Positions 8,800 to 16,746 of a DNA stretch of 64,000 bases are shown piece after piece. The DNA is from Verrucomicrobium sp. (GTDB taxonomy: Bacteria > Verrucomicrobiota > Verrucomicrobiia > Methylacidiphilales > GAS474). Each line of letters starts with the position of its first letter. The stretch's first letter is position 1. The stretch covers positions 186,001 to 250,000 of the forward strand of contig JAPWJX010000009.1 of assembly GCA_028283855.1 (NCBI GenBank), in the 5' to 3' direction. The notes beneath the pieces are model-generated. The model did not search any database and was not told the DNA's origin. It saw only the letters and a list, made by a program, of their open reading frames with translations. Both the position numbers and the translations under genes were made by a program.

Positions 8800-9395
8800 C
8801 CCCAGCGGGCGGACAGGTAGGCGGTCAGCGCCGCCTTGAATTCCGCCACACCCTCTTTCCGCCTCGCGGCGGGCATCTCCCGGCAGAAACGGCCCAGGGC
8901 CTTAAGCATGTAGAGCACCGTGGCGGCCACGGCGGCGGCCTCCGCCTTGGACGCTTTCCGGCGCCGCAGGAGGATCGTCTCCAGCCGTTTCAAGAGGAGG
9001 GAGCGGATCTCCGGCACCGGCGGGAGCTTGGCGTCCTCCATCATGGCCAGGAAGGCGGGATTGTTGAGGGATTGCATGCGCCGTTCCACGACCTCGTCCA
9101 CCAGCCTGTCCAGCGGGCCGCTGACGACGTCCGCCTCGATCGCCGCCCAGGCCGCCTCAAAGGCGCGGGCGTAGCGCCAGACCAGCCCCAGGGCGATGGC
9201 TTCCTTGTTCGGAAAGAACTGGTAGAGGGAGCCGATGGAGGCGCCGGCCTCCCGGGCGATGTCGCTGGCCGTGGCCTTTTGGTAGCCGTCCCGGGCGATG
9301 ACCCGGACCGCCGCGTCCAATAGGGCCGCGACGCGCTGCTCCCCGCGCTTTTGCTTCGGCAGGCGCCGAGCCGAAAAAGATGAGGACTCACTCAT
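8796..9395 (-). CDS. TetR/AcrR-family transcriptional repressor
   Basis: A 199-aa TetR-type regulator. The N-terminal helix-turn-helix is clear: RVAALLDAAVRVIARDGYQKATASDIAREAGASIGSLYQFFPNKEAI in three short conserved blocks (about residues 22-68). The remainder is the helical ligand-binding and dimer domain. It is divergent from a hydrolase and a membrane protein, and the 55-nt gap between them holds a perfect 24-bp palindrome. By family behaviour it should repress itself and the divergent pair until an unknown small ligand binds. Confidence 0.93.
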   Translation of the reverse strand: MSESSSFSARRLPKQKRGEQRVAALLDAAVRVIARDGYQKATASDIAREAGASIGSLYQFFPNKEAIALGLVWRYARAFEAAWAAIEADVVSGPLDRLVDEVVERRMQSLNNPAFLAMMEDAKLPPVPEIRSLLLKRLETILLRRRKASKAEAAAVAATVLYMLKALGRFCREMPAARRKEGVAEFKAALTAYLSARWG

Positions 9396-9408
9396 ATTTT
9401 ATTTGAAC

Positions 9409-9432
9409 TAACATGAGGATATCCTCATGTTA
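9409..9432. promoter_or_regulatory. 24-bp perfect palindrome, likely TetR operator
   Basis: Half-site TAACATGAGGAT followed directly by its exact reverse complement, centred at 9420/9421. It lies between the start codons of the TetR gene (9395) and the hydrolase gene (9451). A TATGAT hexamer at 9431-9436 overlaps its right end and could be the -10 of the hydrolase promoter, which repressor binding would block. Confidence 0.75.
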
Positions 9433-9450
9433 TGATTTCACCATCTTTTT

Positions 9451-10026
9451 ATGAGCGAACTCATCCTTGACCCCCAGACCACGGCCCTTGTTCTCATCGA
9501 CCTTCAGAAAGGCATTGTCCCGCTGGCGGCGGGGCCGCATTCCGGGGCCGATGTGGTCACCCGCTCCGTCCGCCTGATCGAGGCCTTCCGCCGCAAGAAG
9601 GCCCCGGTCGTTCTGGTCCACGTCGGCTTTCTGGATGGAAAGGACGCGCTGGCGCCTCAGGCGGATGCGGTGAGCCACTCCGCCTCTTCCTTCCCCGCGG
9701 GGTGGGACGAATTCGTGCCGGAAATCGTTCCCCAGCCCGGCGACATCCTCATCAAGAAGCGCCAGTGGAGCGCCTTCACCGGGACGGAGTTGGATCTCCA
9801 ACTGCGCCGCCGGGGGATCAAGACCATCGTCCTGGCCGGCATCGCCACGCATATCGGGGTCGAGTCGACGGCCCGCATCGCCTATGAGCTGGGCTACGAG
9901 CAGGTCTTCGTGGAGGATGCCACCAGCAGCCTGAGCGCGGAGGCCCACGCGGCCTCGATGAAATTCATCTTTCCCCGCATGGGGCGCATCCGCACCACGT
10001 CGGAGGTCGAGCAGGCCTTTTCTTGA
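9451..10026 (+). CDS. isochorismatase-family hydrolase (YecD-like)
   Basis: A 191-aa cysteine-hydrolase-fold protein. The first conserved block TALVLIDLQKGI carries the Asp of the family triad, and KKRQWSAFTGTELD carries the Lys. At the usual Cys position the sequence is AGIATHIGVESTAR, with Gly instead of Cys, as in E. coli YecD and true isochorismatases, so it is probably not a nicotinamidase-type cysteine hydrolase. Its substrate is unknown. It is divergent from the TetR gene and overlaps the next gene (TTGA), so the pair is a TetR-controlled operon. Confidence 0.9.
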   Translation: MSELILDPQTTALVLIDLQKGIVPLAAGPHSGADVVTRSVRLIEAFRRKKAPVVLVHVGFLDGKDALAPQADAVSHSASSFPAGWDEFVPEIVPQPGDILIKKRQWSAFTGTELDLQLRRRGIKTIVLAGIATHIGVESTARIAYELGYEQVFVEDATSSLSAEAHAASMKFIFPRMGRIRTTSEVEQAFS

Positions 10027-11051
10027 AACCCTGGTTCCTTCTCCTGGCCGTCGGGGCGGGGTTTTTGTGCCAGGCGCTCCGCCTTCCGGCAGCCTGGCTT
10101 TTTGGCCCGCTGGCGGTGACTGCGTTCTTTGCCGTGCGCGGGCGGGAGATTCCCGTGCCGCCCCGCTTCAGCTATGTGCTGGCCCAGGCCTGTATCGGCA
10201 CCACCCTGGGCGCGGGGCTTTCCCTCTCCACGCTTCATCTCATGGCGGGGCACGCATGGGTGCTCGTCGTCGCCATCGTTTCCATTCTGGGGGCCAGTGT
10301 GCTGAACGGCTGGCTGCTCTGCCGCTGGACCCATATCGACGCGCCGACGGCTTTCCTGGGCACGATGCCGGGCGGCGCGGGGCAGATGGTGGCGATGAGC
10401 GACAGTCTAAATGCGGACACCCGGCTGGTGGTCATCATGCAGTACGCCCGTCTCCTCCTCATCCTGGGCACCTTGCTCCTGGTGGGGACGTTCCTCTTTC
10501 ATAGCCACGCCGGGCTGGGCGGCCACCGGCCCGCCTTTCCCCTCCCCATGGGGCGGCAATGGCTGCTGCTGGCCGCCATCACGGCGGCGGGTTGGGCCGC
10601 TTCACGGTTGGAGTGGATTCCCGCCGGGACGTTCCTGGTTCCGGCGATCGCCTACATGGCGTTGGCTCTGTGCGGCTATCCTCCCGGGCGCTGGCCTGCC
10701 GGGCTTTTGGACGCGGCCTATCTTTTGATGGGGATGCGGATCGGTGCCCGCTTCGATCCGGACACGCTTACGGAAATCCGGAAGATTTTCCTCCCCCTGC
10801 TGCTGACGACGCTCCTGCTCCTCCTATTCTGCCTGGGGCTGGCCTGCTGGCTGGTGTGGGCGCTGAAGATGCAGCCGTCCGGGGCCTACCTGGCGGCGAC
10901 GCCCGGCGGGCTCGACTCCGTGGCGGCCGTGGCGGCCGATCTTCATGCCGATACGGGGATTATCCTAACGGTGCAGATGGCGCGGCTCCTGGCCGTGCTG
11001 GTGGCGGGACCGTGGGTGGTCCGCTTCTTCGTCCGCCGGATGGCTACTTGA
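10023..11051 (+). CDS. AbrB-family (ammonia monooxygenase-like) membrane protein
   Basis: A polytopic inner-membrane protein of 342 aa with two similar halves, the layout of the Pfam AbrB family. Each half has a Gly-rich segment: FLGTMPGGAGQMVAMSDS in the first and YLAATPGGLDSVAAVAADL in the second. About ten hydrophobic helices are visible. Despite the family name there is no evidence for monooxygenase activity; a transport role is likely. It starts at TTG overlapping the hydrolase stop and ends 8 nt inside the convergent gene at 11044. Confidence 0.85.
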   Translation: MKPWFLLLAVGAGFLCQALRLPAAWLFGPLAVTAFFAVRGREIPVPPRFSYVLAQACIGTTLGAGLSLSTLHLMAGHAWVLVVAIVSILGASVLNGWLLCRWTHIDAPTAFLGTMPGGAGQMVAMSDSLNADTRLVVIMQYARLLLILGTLLLVGTFLFHSHAGLGGHRPAFPLPMGRQWLLLAAITAAGWAASRLEWIPAGTFLVPAIAYMALALCGYPPGRWPAGLLDAAYLLMGMRIGARFDPDTLTEIRKIFLPLLLTTLLLLLFCLGLACWLVWALKMQPSGAYLAATPGGLDSVAAVAADLHADTGIILTVQMARLLAVLVAGPWVVRFFVRRMAT

Positions 11052-11658
11052 TCCGGGGCTTTTCGAAGCCCGGCGGCGGCAGGGGAATCTCCATCGCGCG
11101 GCGCGCGCCGGGAAGGAAAAGCTTTGGCGCGGGAGCGTCCGAATACCATTCCAGCAGGGCCCGCGTGTCGGGCGCGGCGTCCAGTTCCGCCTGCTCGTTG
11201 GCGATGACGGTGGCCCGGGCCAAATCGGCGGTTTCCAGGCTTGTTTTGGAAAGGTCCCACAGGTTCAGCTCCGCGGTGGACTGGCCTCTGAGGACTAGGG
11301 TGGGCTGGGCCTGGTCGCAGGCGAGGAAATCGACTTGGGACTGGCCCGAAGCTTGGACGAGGGGCTGGGAGGACCCTTCCGCCGTGATGAGGGGCTGGGC
11401 GTTGCCGGAAATATGAATGTGGGGGTGGGAGATGTCCTCGGCCTCGATAAGGGGCTGGCCGGCGGAGGCGGTGATGGAGGGGTGGGCGTCTCCCTTCAGG
11501 ATCAGGGTCCCCGCCTTGGCCAGGAAGCGGACCTGCGGGGAGGAATCGGAAAGGGTCATTTGAAGCCCCTCCCCCTTGATTTCCAGGAGGGTGGCGCCGT
11601 CCAGTTCCCGGGGCAGGAGGTCCCAGTCCTTCTGGGTCAGGATGGCGCGGCGGTTCAT
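11044..11658 (-). CDS. beta-solenoid repeat protein of unknown function behind the 12-base box
   Basis: Unknown function. The 204-aa product has a short N-terminal cap (MNRRAILTQKDWDLLPREL) and then about eight short repeats of the type x-A-Q-P-L-I-x-A-x-G, for example ISGNAQPLITAEGSSQPL, which should stack as a beta-solenoid. The C-terminus is Pro-rich. No signal peptide or membrane segment. It is not clearly homologous to the hexapeptide family at 3030 and 16747 but resembles it in design. The ATG at 11658 is chosen because the 12-base box ends 7 nt upstream; the longer frame to 11949 runs through YebC. Confidence 0.75.
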   Translation of the reverse strand: MNRRAILTQKDWDLLPRELDGATLLEIKGEGLQMTLSDSSPQVRFLAKAGTLILKGDAHPSITASAGQPLIEAEDISHPHIHISGNAQPLITAEGSSQPLVQASGQSQVDFLACDQAQPTLVLRGQSTAELNLWDLSKTSLETADLARATVIANEQAELDAAPDTRALLEWYSDAPAPKLFLPGARRAMEIPLPPPGFEKPRIK

Positions 11659-11665
11659 ATCTTGT

Positions 11666-11677
11666 AATTCGGCTATT
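11666..11677 (-). promoter_or_regulatory. 12-base start-proximal box (copy 2)
   Basis: Exact AATAGCCGAATT on the minus strand, ending 7 nt before the ATG at 11658. It is part of the inverted repeat CGGC-N7-GCCG. It also lies 24 nt upstream of the divergent YebC start. Confidence 0.6.
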
Positions 11678-11701
11678 TTCGCCGGTAGAGTATCCGCTCT
11701 T

Positions 11702-12430
11702 ATGGGTCGCCAATGGCTCCTAGCTAAACGGGAAGTCGCCTCGCTCAAGCGCTCGCAGGCGGCTGGAAAATTCCTGCGCGAAATCTCCGTGGCCGCAAAG
11801 CAGGGCGGGGCCGATCCGGCCCACAACGCCCGCCTGGCCACCGCCATCGAAAAGGCGAAGAAGGAGAGCATCCCCCGCGACAACATCGAGCGCGCCATCA
11901 AGAAGGGCGCGGGCACGGGCGACGAAAAGCTCAGCCTGGAGCACGTCACCTACGAGGGCTACGCCCCGCATAAGGTGGCCGTCATCGTCGAGGCCCTCAC
12001 GGACAACGTGAACCGCACCGCCCCCGAGATCCGCGTCCTGTTCCGGGACGGCCAGCTGGGCGCCTCCGGCAGCAACAAGTTCCTCTTCGACCACGTGGGC
12101 CTGGTGGAGGCCCACCACGCCGATCCGGGCGTCGACGTGGAGGCGGCCGCCATTGAGGCGGGCGCGAACGACTTTTCCCCCCTCACCCACGAGCAGAACG
12201 ACGACATTCCGGAAGGGGCCGCCGGGGCCCGCTTCATCACGGACCGCACCGCCATCCACTCCGTCGCCGTCTGGCTGGGGAGCAACGGCTGGAAAGTCGT
12301 GACGAGCGAAATGGGCCACCTGGCCAAGAGCCACCCCACCCTCAGCGAAACCGAGCGGGCCGAGGTGGGTGAATTCCTCCAGGCGCTGGAGGACCACGAC
12401 GACGTCCACCGCGTTTGGGCGGCGCTCTAG
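11702..12430 (+). CDS. YebC/PmpR-family transcriptional regulator
   Basis: A 242-aa YebC/TACO1-family protein. It has the family region KREVASLKRSQAAGKFLREI, NARLATAIEKAKKESIPRDNIERAIKKG, and the acidic middle and C-terminal domains. The start differs slightly from the usual MAGHSKW (here MGRQWLLAKRE), so the N-terminus is divergent. Family members act as regulators or, in recent work, as helpers of translation through difficult sequences. The stop lies in a 24-nt near-palindrome shared with the convergent gene. Confidence 0.92.
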   Translation: MGRQWLLAKREVASLKRSQAAGKFLREISVAAKQGGADPAHNARLATAIEKAKKESIPRDNIERAIKKGAGTGDEKLSLEHVTYEGYAPHKVAVIVEALTDNVNRTAPEIRVLFRDGQLGASGSNKFLFDHVGLVEAHHADPGVDVEAAAIEAGANDFSPLTHEQNDDIPEGAAGARFITDRTAIHSVAVWLGSNGWKVVTSEMGHLAKSHPTLSETERAEVGEFLQALEDHDDVHRVWAAL

Positions 12431-12444
12431 GCTAGCCTAGCGCC
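12421..12444. other. near-palindrome covering two convergent stop codons
   Basis: Arms GGCGCT and AGCGCC with inner TAGGC/GCCTA, one unpaired base. It covers the YebC stop (12428-12430) and the convergent stop at 12437-12439. It could act as a short bidirectional terminator but has no T-run. Confidence 0.4.
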
Positions 12445-12982
12445 CCCAGGAAACGGGGATCGTCTCCCGGCGCTGGGTCCGGTCGTTCACGTAGTGGACG
12501 CGGCCCTGGGCCACGCCGTATTCGTGGAGGAGCTTGGTCGCCTTCACGTCGTAGCAGCAGTATTCGGCGATTTCCTTCACCTTGCCCTCTTTCCACCATT
12601 TGAGGGCTTCCATGCCGTGCCCGGTCTTTCCCACGCCCAGGGTTTCCGTGGTCAGGGCGTCCAGGCCCAGGCGGCGGCCCAGGCCTTTTTCGATATCGGT
12701 CATCAGATCCAGGGCGACGACGCCGCCCAGGTCGAAGACGGAATAGGCCTCCAGCACGGGAAAATCGAAGCCGATGATGTTGAAGCCGATCACGCAATCG
12801 GCCTTCCGCAGCTCGTCGATGAGGAGCGTGGCCTCGTCCTCCGCGTAGATGCGGTAGGCCTCGTTGGCCGTGCTATAGGTGACGCCGATCGACATCCGCA
12901 TGTCCCGCTTGTTCTGCCAGCCGCCCACTTCGCTGGCGCTTTTCTGGGTTTCGAGGTCGAAGTAGACGAGGTTCTTCTTCAT
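12437..12982 (-). CDS. RNase H-like 3'-5' exonuclease-fold protein
   Basis: A 181-aa DnaQ/YprB-type nuclease domain. The three acidic motifs are visible: YFDLET (ExoI, residues 8-13), IGFNIIGFDFPVL (ExoII, about 70-82) and YCCYDVKAT (ExoIII, Asp with Tyr before). This is the pattern of single-domain predicted exonucleases. The substrate (DNA or RNA) is not determinable. The short C-terminal tail has no other domain. Confidence 0.82.
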   Translation of the reverse strand: MKKNLVYFDLETQKSASEVGGWQNKRDMRMSIGVTYSTANEAYRIYAEDEATLLIDELRKADCVIGFNIIGFDFPVLEAYSVFDLGGVVALDLMTDIEKGLGRRLGLDALTTETLGVGKTGHGMEALKWWKEGKVKEIAEYCCYDVKATKLLHEYGVAQGRVHYVNDRTQRRETIPVSWGR

Positions 12983-13047
12983 GGTGTCGCGGGACGACTT
13001 TTTTAGGTGCTTTGCCGGGGCGGCGCAAGTAGGCTTCTCGATCCCCC

Positions 13048-13842
13048 ATGGAACACAGCCCCCGCTTTCTGAAGTTGGTTGAATCGGTCATGTCCCGCGT
13101 CGCGGAAGTCGGCGTGGAGGAGGCCGCCCGCGCGGCCAAGAACGGCGCCGGCGTCCTCATCGACGTGCGGGAGGAGAGCGAGTGGCTGGCCTCCCACGCC
13201 CGCGGCGCCATCCACCTGGGCAAGGGCGTCATCGAGCGCGACATCGAGAAGCGCGTCCCCGACATCGCCACCCCCATCTACTGCTACTGCGGCGGCGGTT
13301 ACCGCTCCGCCCTGGCCGTGGCCAGCCTGCAGGACATGGGCTACACCAACGTCCGCTCCGTCAAGGGCGGCTGGCGCGCCTGGCTGGCGGCCAAGCTCCC
13401 CACCACCCGCCAGCCGGAGGCCCTGCCCCGCAGCCCATATGAAAAGCTCGGCGGCGTCGTCCACCTGCCCCGCCTGATCGACAAGGCCCGCCTCTGCCCG
13501 GACGGGAAGCTCCCCGGCTACAATTACCTGACCTCCGGCACGGACAAGTTCCTCATCGACTTCCTCTGCCTGGAAGGAAAGGCCTTCGAGGAGGCCGCCC
13601 GCGACACGACGAAGGACGAGGAAGTCCTCCGCTGGATCAAGCGGACCGTCGGCCCCTCCTGGCCGGGAGACCACGCCATTGCCCAGTTCAACGAGCGGAT
13701 GATCCGCCGCCGTCCGGACACCCCGGAGAAGCAGCTCCGCTTCGACGAGGAGCGGGCCAACCTGCCCGCCACCCGCCGGAAGGTGGAGACCTACTTCGAC
13801 CTCATCGACCTGGAAGAAGGCCGCTTCAAGGAAACCCTATGA
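13048..13842 (+). CDS. rhodanese domain fused to DUF5069
   Basis: A 264-aa two-domain protein. Residues about 15-115 form a rhodanese domain with LIDVREESEW and the active-site loop CYCGGGYRSA, whose Cys and Arg suit sulfurtransfer. Residues about 125-262 match DUF5069 (SPYEKLGGVVHLPRLIDKAR, later W-x-K-R). DUF5069 has no known activity. The fusion suggests DUF5069 works on or with a persulfide or sulfur carrier, but this is inference. The stop overlaps the nitroreductase start (ATGA). Confidence 0.88.
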   Translation: MEHSPRFLKLVESVMSRVAEVGVEEAARAAKNGAGVLIDVREESEWLASHARGAIHLGKGVIERDIEKRVPDIATPIYCYCGGGYRSALAVASLQDMGYTNVRSVKGGWRAWLAAKLPTTRQPEALPRSPYEKLGGVVHLPRLIDKARLCPDGKLPGYNYLTSGTDKFLIDFLCLEGKAFEEAARDTTKDEEVLRWIKRTVGPSWPGDHAIAQFNERMIRRRPDTPEKQLRFDEERANLPATRRKVETYFDLIDLEEGRFKETL

Positions 13843-14474
13843 CCGCCCCCCTCACCGTTCCCGACGCCATCCGCCATCGCCGCTCCGTCAAGCAGTTCAA
13901 GCCGGACGCCATTCCCGCCGATGTCCTGGACCAGATCGTCGAGCTGACGCTCCTGGCCCCCAGCAGCTTCAACCTGCAGCCTTGGCGCGTCGTCGCCCTG
14001 ACCGATCCGGCGCAAAAGCAGGCCCTCTCCGCCGCCGCCTGGAACCAGAAGCAGATCGTACAGGCCCCGGTGGTCTTCGTCTTCGCCGTCGACCTGCGCG
14101 GCTGGGAAAAGACGATGGAGGGGGTCATCCTCAACGCCAGCCAGCTCGGCGCGTGGCCGGAGAAAGTCGCCGCTTATTTCAAGGAAGCCATTCCCGTTTT
14201 CCAAAACGGCCTGGGTGCCCAAGCCCGTGAATACGCCGTGAAAGACGCCCTCATCGCCGCCACGCACACCGCCCTGGCGGCGGAGAGCTTCGGCCTGGGC
14301 AGCTGCTACATGAACGGATGGGTGGAGGCGGAGGTAAAGAAGATCATCGGCGCCGGGGACAACCCGGACATCGCCATCGCCCTGGTCCTGCCCGTCGGCT
14401 ACCCGGCGGAGACGCCGAAGTTCAGCGGGCGGCTCGACCGTTCCGTCACCTACTTCGAAAACCGTTTGAAGTAA
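13839..14474 (+). CDS. nitroreductase-family flavoprotein
   Basis: A 211-aa NAD(P)H-dependent FMN enzyme fold. The N-terminus AIRHRRSVKQFKPD has the FMN-phosphate-binding RRSVK, followed by APSSFNLQPWRVV, and late in the sequence ALVLPVGYPAE. The natural substrate is unknown (quinones and nitro-aromatics are typical in vitro). It overlaps the rhodanese-DUF5069 gene by 4 nt and is 3 nt before comEC, so the three are probably co-transcribed. Confidence 0.93.
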   Translation: MTAPLTVPDAIRHRRSVKQFKPDAIPADVLDQIVELTLLAPSSFNLQPWRVVALTDPAQKQALSAAAWNQKQIVQAPVVFVFAVDLRGWEKTMEGVILNASQLGAWPEKVAAYFKEAIPVFQNGLGAQAREYAVKDALIAATHTALAAESFGLGSCYMNGWVEAEVKKIIGAGDNPDIAIALVLPVGYPAETPKFSGRLDRSVTYFENRLK

Positions 14475-14477
14475 GCC

Positions 14478-16745
14478 ATGGAAAAGCGGGTCGAGCCGGC
14501 GCGCGCTCCGCTTTTCCTGCCCGCCCTGTCCCTGGGCCTCGGCTGCTGGGCAGGCGGCTTCTTTTCCCTGCCGCTTGTTCCCTTGGGCGGCGCGGCGGTA
14601 GCGGGGCTCCTGCTTTGGGCCTGCCTCCGGCGGGCCTGCGCCCTCCTGGCCCTCTGCCTTTTTTGCGCGGCGGCGGGCGGCCTCTTCCTGCGCCTGCCCC
14701 AGCTCCATCCCGATCCGCGGGACCTGGCCGCCCTCCCCCAGGCCAAGTTCGATAATCCGACCTGGGAAGGCCGGATCGTCTCCGTGCCTGAGTTTTATCC
14801 CGGCCGGGGCCGCAACGCGGGCGGCGGGCAGGCCCGCTTCATCGTGGCGGCGGAACGGTGGCGGACGGCGGGGGAATGGTCCTCCTGCCAGGGCCGCTTC
14901 CAGGCGGAGATAAAGGGGACCGATTCCGATTGGCGCGCGGGCCAGCACGTCCGCCTGGCGGGCCCCCTGGCCCTGCCTCCCCTCCCCGACGCCCCGGGAC
15001 GCTTCAACGCGCGGGAATTCCTGGCCCATCGGGGCGTCGGCTACCGGGTCGTCGTCGCCGGGCGGGACGCGGAGCGGCTCGACGCGGGCGGCGGCATGCT
15101 TGCCGCCTTTGGCCGGGGCGCGGCGGCCCTCCGGGCGTGGGGCGTGGAAAAGCTCTCCAAGGGCCTGGAAGGCGATCCCTTGGCCGCGCAGGTGTTGGCG
15201 GGCATCGTCCTGGGGCAGCGCCACCTTGTCCCGGCGGAGACGCTTTTCTCCTTCCGCGACACCGGGGCCTATCACCTCTTCTCGGCCAACGGCGGGGACG
15301 TCGCCCTGCTCATGGCGGCTGCCTTGGCGGCGCTGCGGCTCTGCGGGCTGATCCGCTGGCGCTGGGGCTGGCTGGCCGCGCCGGTCCTGCTCTTCTACGC
15401 GCTGGTGGCGGGGAGCCAGCCCAGCGTGATGCGCGGCCTGACCGCCGCCACGGTGGTGCTGGCGGCGTGGCTGGTGGGCAGGCCGATTCCCGCCCTGCAC
15501 CTTTGGTCTCTGACGCTCCTGGCCGTGCTGGCCCTGGCGCCCCAGGCGGCCCTCGACCTCGGCTTCCAGTTCTCCTTCCTCGTCGTGCTTTCCATGATCC
15601 TCCTCACGCCCCGGCTGGCGCGGGCCTTTTCCCGGCCGGGCGCGCTGGATCCCTTCATCCCGCTCCGGCTGGCCACCCCGGCGCAGAAGGCCCGGCACCA
15701 GGCCAACCGCTTTGCCAGCCGCCTCCTGGCCGCCTGCACGGCGGCGTGGATCGGGGCTTTCGGCCTGGAGCTGGCCTACTTTCATCAGATCTGCCTGACC
15801 ACCGTGCCCGCCAACTTCGTCGGCGTGCCGCTGACCGGCCTCATCTTTACGGTGGGCTTGCTCACCCTGGCCGGAGCCGTGTGGACGCCCTGGGCGGTCC
15901 TCCTCAATAACGCCAATTGGCTCTTCGTGAAGCTGCTTATGGGCGTCGTGCTCCTGCTTTCCCATATCCCGCATTCCTCTGTCTACGTCGCGCCGGGCTA
16001 TTACGCGGCCGGACCGGACCCGGAGATCACCCTGGCCACGGCGGGACGGGGCACCATGATCCTGCTGCGGCATGGGGGCAAGGCGTGGCTGGTGAATCCG
16101 GGCAACGCCTACGCGTTTTTTCATGAGGTCGATCCGGTCCGGAAATATTTGGGCGTGAACCGGCTGGCAGGATTCGGCGCGACGGAGTGGAGCGCGGCGG
16201 AAGCCGGGGCCGCGCCGCTTCTTCCCGGCCTCCTGCCCTGCGGCCCGGCCTTCGCTCCGCCGCCGGGCAGGCTTTCCCATGCGGGACCGTGGGCGGCGGC
16301 GTGGATGGATTCCCAAGCGGCTCCGCAGGCATGGCGGGCGGGCGACCGCATCGACCTGGGCGGAGGATTGGCGGTGGAAGTCCTCTCCCCCGATGCCGAG
16401 GCGACCGCAGCGCGGCTGGCCGCCGACCGGGCGCTGGTCCTCCGCTTCGACTATCGCGGCGCGCGCTTTCTCTACGCGGGCCACGTCGGCTTCGGCATCG
16501 AGGAGCGGGTGGCCCGGGCGACGCCGGACTTAGGTTCCGCCGTCCTGGCGCAGGGGAAGCATCCCTCCGAGGCGAACCTGACGCCGGAATGGCTGGAGCG
16601 GATCGCGCCGGTAAACGTGGTGCTGCTGGGCGCGGCGCGGACGCCGGAAGACCTGAGGTCCGCGGTATGGAATTTGGAGGAGAGCGGCGCGCTGCGGATC
16701 ACACTGCGCGCCGACGGCCGGGTGGACGTTGTCCCCTGGCGCTGA
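14478..16745 (+). CDS. comEC: ComEC/Rec2-type DNA uptake membrane protein
   Basis: A 755-aa polytopic protein with the ComEC layout: two to three N-terminal helices, a soluble OB-like DUF4131 segment (about 75-195), a Competence domain of many helices (about 235-520), and a C-terminal metallo-beta-lactamase-like domain. The usual HLLAISGLH motif is changed to HLFSANGGDV, and the C-terminal domain (from about 525) lacks an obvious HxHxDH metal site. Family members pull single-stranded DNA through the inner membrane in natural transformation. Whether this diverged copy works is open. Confidence 0.85.
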   Translation: MEKRVEPARAPLFLPALSLGLGCWAGGFFSLPLVPLGGAAVAGLLLWACLRRACALLALCLFCAAAGGLFLRLPQLHPDPRDLAALPQAKFDNPTWEGRIVSVPEFYPGRGRNAGGGQARFIVAAERWRTAGEWSSCQGRFQAEIKGTDSDWRAGQHVRLAGPLALPPLPDAPGRFNAREFLAHRGVGYRVVVAGRDAERLDAGGGMLAAFGRGAAALRAWGVEKLSKGLEGDPLAAQVLAGIVLGQRHLVPAETLFSFRDTGAYHLFSANGGDVALLMAAALAALRLCGLIRWRWGWLAAPVLLFYALVAGSQPSVMRGLTAATVVLAAWLVGRPIPALHLWSLTLLAVLALAPQAALDLGFQFSFLVVLSMILLTPRLARAFSRPGALDPFIPLRLATPAQKARHQANRFASRLLAACTAAWIGAFGLELAYFHQICLTTVPANFVGVPLTGLIFTVGLLTLAGAVWTPWAVLLNNANWLFVKLLMGVVLLLSHIPHSSVYVAPGYYAAGPDPEITLATAGRGTMILLRHGGKAWLVNPGNAYAFFHEVDPVRKYLGVNRLAGFGATEWSAAEAGAAPLLPGLLPCGPAFAPPPGRLSHAGPWAAAWMDSQAAPQAWRAGDRIDLGGGLAVEVLSPDAEATAARLAADRALVLRFDYRGARFLYAGHVGFGIEERVARATPDLGSAVLAQGKHPSEANLTPEWLERIAPVNVVLLGAARTPEDLRSAVWNLEESGALRITLRADGRVDVVPWR

Positions 16746-16746
16746 C

